A stretch of DNA of 5,825 bases from assembly GCA_024638355.1 (NCBI GenBank), contig JAHEKO010000261.1:1-5825 (forward strand), written 5' to 3'. The stretch is from Acidobacteriota bacterium. Its GTDB lineage: Bacteria; Acidobacteriota; Thermoanaerobaculia; Multivoradales; JAHEKO01. The first letter of the stretch is position 1. Each line of letters starts with the position of its first letter. Below are positions 1 through 5,742 of the stretch, one piece after another. The notes below the pieces were generated by a model. It saw only the letters and a list, made by a program, of their open reading frames with translations. It did no database searches and was not told the DNA's origin. A program made the translations under genes and the position numbers.

Positions 1-131
1 CTCCATAGCCGCGCGCTTCGTGGGCGCGACGAGCCGAGGCGCCCTGACCGCCCGCAAGCGGGGCAACCGCAGACCGGCAGGTGATAACTCCGCCGCTCTC
101 TTCGCGTAGAAGCTGCTGTACATCATCGTGC

Positions 132-136
132 GGAGG
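132..136 (+). promoter_or_regulatory. Ribosome-binding site of the MBL-fold hydrolase gene
   Basis: A GGAGG sequence lies nine bases before the ATG at 146. It decides the start: the in-frame GTG at 128 lies upstream of this site and would put six extra residues (MRRSLK) in front of an otherwise well-formed signal peptide. Confidence 0.75.
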
Positions 137-145
137 TCCCTCAAA

Positions 146-1216
146 ATGCGCCAGCTCTCGCTTCTCGCCGCAGCCCTCTCGCTCTTCGCTTCCGCGGCGT
201 TCGCCGAACAGATCTATCCGGGATACACCTGGCAAGACCTGGCCGACGGTCTCTTTGTCCACACCAGAGTGGATCCCCTTGCCGGGCCGATCGACGGTAA
301 CTCGACCGTTATCGTCAACGACCAGGACGTCTTCGTCGTCGACACCCACATCAACCCGGCCGTGGCGCGCGCGGTCATCGACAAGATCCGCCAGATCACC
401 GACAAGCCGGTGACGCACGTCGTCAACACCCACTGGCACGACGACCACGCCAACGGCAACCACGCCTACCGCCAGGCCTACCCGGAAGCGAAGATCATCG
501 CCCATCGGGCCACCCTGGCCTCGCTCGAAGAAGAGTGGCAGGCGATGGAAGACCAGCGGAAGGCGGCCTATGAGCGGGTCGCGGGCCGCGACATCCTGGC
601 CGCCGCCGCAGCCCTCGAGGCCGAGGACCCCGAAAGAGCGACCGGCTACCGCGTGTTCGCCGGCTATCGCGATGCCCTGGAGCCCGAGCTGCCGACGATG
701 GAGCTCGTCTACCCGGACCTCTTGTTCGACGACCGGTTGGTCTTCGAGCGCGGCGAGCGCACCATCGTCGTGTCGTGGCTCGGACCCGGCAACACCGAGG
801 GGGACGCGCTGGTCTGGCTGCCCGAGGAGAAGGTGCTGATCACCGGGGACGTGCTCGTGGCGCCGATTCCGTATGCCTTCGACGCGCCGATGGACGACTG
901 GATCGGTACCCTCGGCAAGATCGCCGAGCTCGGCGCCGAGACCTTCGTCCCCGGCCACGGCGCGGTGCAGCGGGATACGCGCTACCTCGAGCGGGTCGAG
1001 CGACTGCTGGAGGCGACGCTGTCCGCGGTGCGCCAAGCGAGAGCGGCCGGAGTCGCCTACGCCGAGCTCGGTGAGGCCGTCGACCTCGGCGAGCTCGAGC
1101 GGCTCTTCACCGACGGAGATCCGCTGCGCGCCCACGCCTGGCGGTCGTACTTTCTGACCCCCGGCTTGAAGAGCGCCTGGACTTCGCTCGGCTACCCGGT
1201 GCCCGAGGAAGAGTAG
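146..1216 (+). CDS. Secreted MBL-fold metallohydrolase
   Basis: This 356-residue protein belongs to the metallo-beta-lactamase (MBL) fold superfamily, whose members hydrolyse varied substrates with one or two active-site metals. Residues 1-20 form a Sec signal peptide (hydrophobic LLAAALSLF core, cleavage expected after AFA), so it should act in the periplasm or outside the cell. The metal-binding motif HWHDDH is at residues 96-101 (H96, H98, D100, H101). The later motifs are GPGNTEGD at 214-221, TGDVLV around the metal-bridging Asp at 235, and PGHG with H271. Position 216, where many relatives have the third zinc-1 histidine (GxxHTxGD), is Asn here. The C-terminal 80 residues are mostly helical in character. 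The start was chosen at ATG 146 because of the GGAGG at 132-136; GTG 128 is the alternative. It is not a recognised beta-lactamase, glyoxalase or lactonase, and its substrate cannot be read from the sequence. It is followed by a 235-base gap, so it is probably transcribed separately from the porin gene. Confidence 0.93.
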   Translation: MRQLSLLAAALSLFASAAFAEQIYPGYTWQDLADGLFVHTRVDPLAGPIDGNSTVIVNDQDVFVVDTHINPAVARAVIDKIRQITDKPVTHVVNTHWHDDHANGNHAYRQAYPEAKIIAHRATLASLEEEWQAMEDQRKAAYERVAGRDILAAAAALEAEDPERATGYRVFAGYRDALEPELPTMELVYPDLLFDDRLVFERGERTIVVSWLGPGNTEGDALVWLPEEKVLITGDVLVAPIPYAFDAPMDDWIGTLGKIAELGAETFVPGHGAVQRDTRYLERVERLLEATLSAVRQARAAGVAYAELGEAVDLGELERLFTDGDPLRAHAWRSYFLTPGLKSAWTSLGYPVPEEE

Positions 1217-1354
1217 GGCTGGACGTCCCGCGCGGCGACCGCCAGCTGAGATCGATCCCGCCTCGACTCGGGCTACCGCGGCACCACCCTTCTTGGTTGG
1301 GGGCTACCCGGCTGACGTGAGGTTGGCAGGCCATTCCCTCCTACCTGTCGTAAG

Positions 1355-1456
1355 CTCAGCTCGAGGTTTCCCGACTCCGGCGCGACCGGAGTCCTGAAGG
1401 AGGAAGGGCGACAGCTCGCCCGAGGACCAAGGTGGCGAGCGGGAGAGCAAGCTGAG
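1355..1456 (+). promoter_or_regulatory. Candidate structured mRNA leader of the porin gene
   Basis: By hand this stretch folds into a three-way junction. The outer stem pairs 1355-1361 (CTCAGCT) with 1450-1456 (AGCTGAG). An inner stem pairs 1367-1372 (TTTCCC) with 1441-1446 (GGGAGA, one G-U pair). A perfect 8-bp hairpin is formed by GACTCCGG and CCGGAGTC at 1373-1393. A perfect 7-bp stem joins 1414-1420 (GCTCGCC) to 1434-1440 (GGCGAGC). The inner stem would hide the GGGAG ribosome-binding site, and the outer stem would hide the CTG start at 1452. A competing perfect hairpin, GGGCGA/TCGCCC at 1406-1421, uses the same bases as the third arm, so two exclusive states are possible. It matches no riboswitch class that I recognise. 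GC-rich DNA folds readily by chance, so this remains a candidate. Confidence 0.35.
1441..1445 (+). promoter_or_regulatory. Ribosome-binding site supporting a CTG start
   Basis: GGGAG lies six bases before the CTG at 1452. This is normal spacing and is the main nucleotide-level support for starting the porin there rather than at ATG 1572, which has no purine-rich site close upstream (the preceding bases read GCGCCGGCCTCG). Confidence 0.5.
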
Positions 1457-2642
1457 AACTTCGGATAACGACACCGGCCAACCCGTTCCCCGCCACCATC
1501 GCGCCGCTCTCGGCGTCGTCGGCGGTCTCTTCGTTCTGCTACTGGCGGCGCCTGGGCTCGCGCCGGCCTCGATGGTGCTGGACGATGATGGCAAGGCGGT
1601 GCTCTCGGCCGACTTTCGGTTCCGTCTGGAGAGCGACTGGGACTCGCAGCGCGCCGACGGGGTCAAGCGCGACGACCGTACTCGTTTCCGAACCCGGGTG
1701 CGGCTCGGGCTGACGCTCAAACCGATCGAGGGGTTGGAGCTCGGACTACGGCTGCGCAGCGGGGATGAAGCCAACCACCAGTCCCCCCACATCACGGTGA
1801 TCGACTTCGACGGCAACGATACCGGCAGTGCCGACTTCAACTTCGACCGCTGGTATCTGAAAGGCTCGCTCGGCGAGTCCTGGGCCTGGGTCGGTCGGAA
1901 CGACTGGCCGTTCTGGCGGCCGGACGAGATCGCCGCCGACGACGACGTGAAGCCGGCGGGTCTCGCGCTCGGCTCGGGCTGGAGCTGGCCGGCGAGCGCG
2001 CTGAAGGTGTCGGCCGGCTACGTCACCCTGCCGGTCGGCATGACGAAATTCTCCGGCTACCTGGCGACGGGCCAGGTGCTGTTCGAACGCGACTCCGGCG
2101 GCTCCGGCTTCAGCGTGGCGGGTGGGCTGATGAACTTCGACGCCGATCCGGACGACCCCGATGCCGCCACGCTGCTCAACGGCAACGGGTTCCGCGACTA
2201 CGAGGTCTGGGTCGGCAACGCGCAGATCAGACGGAAGGTCGGCGACCTGCCGCTGGCCTTCACCTTGGACTACATGTACAACTCCGAGGACTACTCGCCC
2301 GACGATCCCGATCCGTTCACCGCGGCCAACTTCGACCAGACCGACGGCTGGCTGATTTCCGCCCAGGCGGGCAGCCTCGGGAGCAAGGGAGAGTGGCTCG
2401 CCGCCTACTTCTACGCCCGCATCGAGACCTTCGCGGTGAACTCGTCCTACGCCGAGGACGACTGGGTGCGGTGGGGAAGTGCGACCGAGGTGCGCGCCAC
2501 CAACATGAAGGGCCACGAGCTGCGCTTCGGGTACGCCTTCTCGAAGGTCGCCAATCTCCTCGCCCGGCTCTACGTCGCCGACGCGATCACCACGATCGAA
2601 GACGGCAAGCGCTTCCGTCTCGACTTCAACTACAGATTCTGA
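1452..2642 (+). CDS. Putative outer-membrane porin (Porin_5-like)
   Basis: This is a beta-barrel outer-membrane protein, 396 residues if started at CTG 1452. Residues 18-39 form a clear signal peptide: RHHR, then a hydrophobic GLFVLLLAAPGLAP stretch, with cleavage expected at APA|S. The first ATG (1572) falls just after this cleavage site and would remove all of it. The only usual or near-usual start codon in frame between the TGA at 1395 and 1572 is CTG 1452, which has GGGAG six bases upstream. The mature part alternates polar and hydrophobic residues as in barrel strands, starts with the arginine-rich FRFRLES and RTRFRTRVRLGL, and carries FDRWYLKG (131-138) and GRNDWPFW (148-155). These resemble the lDrAYl and GR..wPF blocks of the Porin_5 putative porin family. 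It ends in RLDFNYRF, with the C-terminal Phe typical of barrel proteins recognised by the BAM complex. There is no cysteine and no haem motif. Roughly 357 mature residues would allow about 16-18 strands (inference). The substrate is unknown; the octahaem cytochrome gene follows after 60 bp. Confidence 0.82.
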   Translation: MRTSDNDTGQPVPRHHRAALGVVGGLFVLLLAAPGLAPASMVLDDDGKAVLSADFRFRLESDWDSQRADGVKRDDRTRFRTRVRLGLTLKPIEGLELGLRLRSGDEANHQSPHITVIDFDGNDTGSADFNFDRWYLKGSLGESWAWVGRNDWPFWRPDEIAADDDVKPAGLALGSGWSWPASALKVSAGYVTLPVGMTKFSGYLATGQVLFERDSGGSGFSVAGGLMNFDADPDDPDAATLLNGNGFRDYEVWVGNAQIRRKVGDLPLAFTLDYMYNSEDYSPDDPDPFTAANFDQTDGWLISAQAGSLGSKGEWLAAYFYARIETFAVNSSYAEDDWVRWGSATEVRATNMKGHELRFGYAFSKVANLLARLYVADAITTIEDGKRFRLDFNYRF

Positions 2643-2702
2643 CCGCACCCACCGCTTTGGCCGGTGTTCGAAGGCCGGCTGCACGGGTAGACTGACCGCC
2701 GC

Positions 2703-5039
2703 ATGGCGCGACCCGAGTACTCCATCGCAACCGCGAGCGCGATCCTCCTGCTGACCTTGGCGCTGACGGCCTGTCAGGGCCCGCCGGCGGAGGCGCCCGC
2801 GCCGGCCGTGAGCGCCGACGGTCCGCGGTTCGTCGGCCGGCAGAGCTGCGCCGAATGCCACCCCGGCGAAGATCGGCTCTGGCAGAGCTCGCACCACGCC
2901 CTCGCCATGCAGGAAGCCACGGAGACGACGGTGCTCGGCGACTTCGACGACGCCGAGTTCACCCACCGCGGCGTGACCTCGACCTTCTTCCGGCGCGAGG
3001 GTGGATTCTTCGTCCGCACCGACGGCCCCGACGGCGAGATGCGGGAGTACGAGGTCGAGTACACCTTCGGCGCCGTGCCGCTCCAGCAGTACCTGATCGA
3101 GCTCCCGGGCGGCCGCCTTCAGGCTCTCACCATCTGCTGGGACACGCGGCCCGAGCGGGAGGGAGGACAGCGCTGGTACCACCTCTATCCCGACGAAGAG
3201 GAGGTCGACGCCGGCGATCCCTTCCACTGGGCGGGACCGCTGCACAACTGGAACTACATGTGCGCGGAGTGCCACTCGACGAATCTCCGAAAGAACTACG
3301 ACGCCGAGCAGGATCGCTACGACACGACCTGGTCGGAGATCGAGGTCTCGTGCGAGGCCTGCCACGGTCCCGGCTCGACCCACGTCGAGTGGGCGCGGGC
3401 GGTGGCCCGCGAGGACACGCCTCCCGCGGTCGAGCACATGGGGCTCGCGGTGCGCCTCACCGATCCCGATCGGGACACCTGGCTGGTCAACACCGAGACC
3501 GGCAAGGGCATCCGCCTGGCGCCGCCCGTGGAGACCGCGGAGATCGCGACCTGCGCGCGCTGCCACTCGCGACGTTCCGCCTTCGACGACGACTACGTCT
3601 TCGGCCGGCCGCTGGGCGACACGCACCGCCTGGCGCTGCTCGACGAGGGCCTCTACCACGCGGACGGCCAGATCCTGGAAGAGGTCTACGTTCACGGCTC
3701 CTATATCCAGAGCCGGATGCACGCCGCCGGGGTCACCTGCAGCGACTGCCACGACCCCCACAGCGGCTATCTGATCTTCGCCGGTGACCGCGTCTGCGAC
3801 CGCTGCCACGCCACCACGATGTTCGACACGCCGGAACACCACTTCCACCAGGCGGGCACCGAGGGCTCCCGCTGCGTCGACTGCCACATGCCGCCGAAGA
3901 ACTACATGGTCGTCGACCCGCGCCACGACCACAGCCTGCGGATTCCGCGCCCCGACCTGTCGCTCGAGCTGGGTACGCCCAACGCCTGCAACGACTGCCA
4001 CGACGACCGGTCGTTCGACTGGGCGGCGGACAAGGTGGCCGAGTGGTACGGGCCGGATCGCCGCGCGGAGCCGCACTACGGCGAGGCGCTCCAGGCCGGG
4101 CGGCGCTTGCAGGTCGACGGCGAGGCGGCCCTGGTCGATCTGATCGCCGACCTCGAGGCGCCGGCCATCGCCCGAGCCAGCGCGGTGGAACTGATTCCGG
4201 CCTTCCTGACGCCTGGTTCGCTCGGCGCGGTGGAAGGAGCGCTCTCCGACGCCGATCCTCTCGTCCGCCGCGCGGCGGTCGCCGCGCTCGAGGCGGTGGA
4301 CCCGGCGACCCGGCTGCGGTTGGCCGCTCCGCTGCTGACCGATCCGGTACGCACGGTTCGGATGCGGGCGGCTCGGACGCTGGCCGACGTTCCCAGCGCC
4401 GAGACGACGCCGAGCCAGCGCTCCCGCATCGATGCGGCCCTCGCCGAGTACGAGGAGGCGCAGCGATTCAACGCCGATCGCTCGGAAGGCCGGCTGAGGC
4501 TCGGATGGCTCGAGCTGCGGCGCGGCAACGCGGCCGCGGCGGAGCGCGAGTATCGGACGGCACTCGAGATGGCCCCCTGGGACCCGGCGCCCTATGTCAA
4601 CCTGGCCGACCTCTACCGCGCGACGAACCGCGAGGCCGAAGGTGAGAGGGTGCTGCGTGAAGGCCTGGACCGGGCGCTGGAGACGGCGGGCATCCATCAT
4701 GCCCTGGGTCTGTTGCTGGTGCGGGAGCGCCGCATGGACGAGGCGCTCGTTCACCTGGAGATGGCCGCCGGCGAGGGGGCGGGCTCACCCCGCTACGCCT
4801 ATGTCTACGGAGTCGGCCTCAACTCGGCGGGTAAGCCGGCGGAGGCCCTCGCCGTACTGAAGCGGACCCACCAGGCTTTCCCGGCCGACCGCGACGTGCT
4901 CGTCGGGCTGGTGACGATCAGTCGCGACAGCGGAGCGATGACCGACGCCGTCGCCTACGCTCGCAAGCTCGCGACGCTCGTGCCCGACGATGCCGGCGTC
5001 CAGCGGCTGCTGACGGAGCTCGAGCCGGGCTCCGGCTGA
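2703..5039 (+). CDS. Octahaem cytochrome c lipoprotein with HEAT and TPR repeats
   Basis: This 778-residue electron-transfer protein has a lipoprotein signal, hydrophobic residues 12-23 ending in LTAC with lipidated Cys24, followed by a short Pro/Ala linker. It should be membrane-anchored and face the periplasm or the cell exterior. Eight CxxCH motifs begin at C49, C187, C217, C284, C346, C365, C391 and C429, so eight c-type haems are expected. There is no CxxCK, which argues against a NrfA-type nitrite reductase. Likely distal ligands include H64/H65 (SSHHALAM), H331, H340 and H408/H410 (RHDHSLRIPRPD). The blocks GVTCSDCHDPHSG and CVDCHMPPKNYM are typical of the cytochrome c554/doubled-CxxCH group. 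Residues about 474-563 hold three HEAT-like helical repeats, and 594-763 hold five contiguous 34-residue TPR units, presumably for docking a partner. This cytochrome-TPR layout is known in several environmental phyla, but its reaction is not established. The ATG at 2703 is preceded only by a weak GGGTAGA. Maturation would need a cytochrome c synthesis system, which is not in this window. Confidence 0.93.
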   Translation: MARPEYSIATASAILLLTLALTACQGPPAEAPAPAVSADGPRFVGRQSCAECHPGEDRLWQSSHHALAMQEATETTVLGDFDDAEFTHRGVTSTFFRREGGFFVRTDGPDGEMREYEVEYTFGAVPLQQYLIELPGGRLQALTICWDTRPEREGGQRWYHLYPDEEEVDAGDPFHWAGPLHNWNYMCAECHSTNLRKNYDAEQDRYDTTWSEIEVSCEACHGPGSTHVEWARAVAREDTPPAVEHMGLAVRLTDPDRDTWLVNTETGKGIRLAPPVETAEIATCARCHSRRSAFDDDYVFGRPLGDTHRLALLDEGLYHADGQILEEVYVHGSYIQSRMHAAGVTCSDCHDPHSGYLIFAGDRVCDRCHATTMFDTPEHHFHQAGTEGSRCVDCHMPPKNYMVVDPRHDHSLRIPRPDLSLELGTPNACNDCHDDRSFDWAADKVAEWYGPDRRAEPHYGEALQAGRRLQVDGEAALVDLIADLEAPAIARASAVELIPAFLTPGSLGAVEGALSDADPLVRRAAVAALEAVDPATRLRLAAPLLTDPVRTVRMRAARTLADVPSAETTPSQRSRIDAALAEYEEAQRFNADRSEGRLRLGWLELRRGNAAAAEREYRTALEMAPWDPAPYVNLADLYRATNREAEGERVLREGLDRALETAGIHHALGLLLVRERRMDEALVHLEMAAGEGAGSPRYAYVYGVGLNSAGKPAEALAVLKRTHQAFPADRDVLVGLVTISRDSGAMTDAVAYARKLATLVPDDAGVQRLLTELEPGSG

Positions 5040-5161
5040 TTTCCGTTGCTCTCTGATTGAGGGACCGACCCGGTCGCGGGGCGCCACGGCTGCGAGAGCG
5101 CGGTTGATACGCTCGGGCCTGTCGCCGGGTCGGGGCGCGGCTCTGCTCTGGCCGGCGAGGC

Positions 5162-5166
5162 GGAGG
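5162..5166 (+). promoter_or_regulatory. Ribosome-binding site of the MgtC-like gene
   Basis: GGAGG sits four bases before the GTG start at 5171. The spacing is somewhat short, but this is the best such site here, and no ATG lies between it and the first membrane segment. Confidence 0.55.
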
Positions 5167-5170
5167 CCCA

Positions 5171-5614
5171 GTGATACCCGATATCGACATCTCGGCGATC
5201 GTCTTCAACCTCTCCCGGCTCGTCTTCGCGTTCATCCTGGCACTGCCGGTGGCCTGGGATCGGGAGCGGGCCGAGCGCACGCTCGGTCTTCGCACCTTTC
5301 CCCTGGTTGCGATGGCCAGCTGCGGCTACCTTCTCCTGGCGCAGCAGGTGGCGGCCGGCGACGACGGGGCGCAGGCGCGGTTCTTCCAGGGGCTGATCAC
5401 CGGCGTCGGCTTCCTGGGCGGGGGCGCCATCGTCAAGCAGGGGCTCGACGTTCACGGCACCGCCACCGCGGCCAGCATCTGGACCACCGCCGCCGTCGGG
5501 GCGGCGGTCGCCTACGGCTTCTTCGAGATCGCGCTACTGCTGAGCCTGGCGAACTTCGCGGTGCTGTTCTGGCTGAGCCCGGTCAAGGAGAGCATCGAGT
5601 CCGACGGAGATTGA
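5171..5614 (+). CDS. MgtC/SapB-family integral membrane protein
   Basis: This 147-residue protein matches the N-terminal membrane domain of the MgtC/SapB family. Family blocks are visible in order: AWDRERAERTLGLRTFPLV (28-46, the conserved charged loop followed by GLRT), GLITGVGFLGGGAIVKQG (74-91, the family's signature glycine-rich stretch) and GTATAASIWTTAAVGAAVAYG (96-116). Four to five hydrophobic segments are seen at about 8-28, 41-60, 73-88, 98-118 and 119-136, which places it in the inner membrane. MgtC of Salmonella is about 230 residues and has a cytoplasmic C-terminal domain; this one stops after the membrane part, as in the shorter SapB-type members. MgtC itself is linked to survival in low magnesium and inhibition of the F-type ATP synthase, but short relatives are mostly uncharacterised, so neither role should be assumed. 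The GTG start follows GGAGG at 5162-5166. The gap to the cytochrome gene is 131 bases, so co-transcription is uncertain. Confidence 0.9.
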   Translation: MIPDIDISAIVFNLSRLVFAFILALPVAWDRERAERTLGLRTFPLVAMASCGYLLLAQQVAAGDDGAQARFFQGLITGVGFLGGGAIVKQGLDVHGTATAASIWTTAAVGAAVAYGFFEIALLLSLANFAVLFWLSPVKESIESDGD

Positions 5615-5670
5615 CGGCGCCTCGGAGCAAGCTGGCAGCAATCTTGAATCTGTAGTTCAGCTGGTTTGGC

Positions 5671-5731
5671 GAGGCCCATTCCGGGCCTCACCATCGGTGC
5701 GGACACCCGCACGCCCCCGCTCGCAAGCGGG
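5671..5731 (+). promoter_or_regulatory. Three tandem hairpins before the last lipoprotein gene
   Basis: Three perfect hairpins follow each other. GAGGCCC/GGGCCTC (5671-5689) has a 7-bp stem and 5-base loop. GTGCGG/CCGCAC (5697-5712) has a 6-bp stem and ACAC loop. CCCGCT/AGCGGG (5716-5731) has a 6-bp stem and CGCA loop. The last stem includes the first bases of the GGGAGGAG ribosome-binding site. The first could end transcription of the MgtC-like gene, but no T-run follows, so a leader role is equally possible. The stretch just upstream (about 5636-5670) is locally AT-rich and could hold the promoter; TTGAAT at 5644 is only a weak -35 match and I see no good -10. Confidence 0.35.
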
Positions 5732-5734
5732 AGG
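5730..5734 (+). promoter_or_regulatory. Ribosome-binding site of the C-terminal partial lipoprotein gene
   Basis: GGAGG, within GGGAGGAG, lies eight bases before ATG 5743. This is a strong, well-spaced site that supports the start. Its first two bases can pair in the hairpin at 5716-5731. Confidence 0.75.
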
Positions 5735-5742
5735 AGAGAGCC

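Noticed and set aside
53..62. CGCAAGCGGG, repeated at 5722-5731
   Set aside because: A 10-base match of GC-rich sequence over this distance can occur by chance, and the two copies sit in different hairpin contexts.
1..84. Plus-strand frame ending at TGA 82-84 as the tail of an upstream gene
   Set aside because: The translation is low-complexity and basic (Arg, Pro, Gln), and the frame is too short to judge.
1..126. Minus-strand frame starting ATGATG at 126 and open to the window edge, as a divergent gene
   Set aside because: Its 42 residues are an Arg/Ala/Pro-rich string without signal peptide or motif, and its upstream purine-rich site is badly spaced. It cannot be excluded but is not supportable.
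1323..1338. Sigma-54-like promoter (TTGGCAGG, then TTCCC)
   Set aside because: The -24 half is good, but the -12 half lacks the required GC at the right distance.
1449..1490. TPP-riboswitch-like text (GCTGAGA followed by GGATAACG and CCGGC)
   Set aside because: The spacing and the remaining conserved THI-box parts are missing, and the gene downstream is not a thiamine gene; the text is also mostly coding for the porin signal region.
1746..4754. Minus-strand open frame of 1002 codons antisense to the porin and cytochrome genes
   Set aside because: It spans two well-supported genes and their gap. Its translation is an Arg/Val/Gly/Ala-rich string with no domain, and such long antisense frames are expected opposite GC-rich codon usage.
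5023..5037. Hairpin AGCCGG-GCT-CCGGCT at the cytochrome stop codon as a terminator
   Set aside because: It lies inside the coding end and is followed by only a short, broken T stretch; too weak to call.
5648..5712. tRNA-like text (TAGTTCAGCTGGTT resembling a D arm)
   Set aside because: There is no matching D-stem strand, no T-loop (TTCGA type), no 7-bp acceptor stem, and the next hairpin has a 5-base loop without an anticodon-loop pattern.
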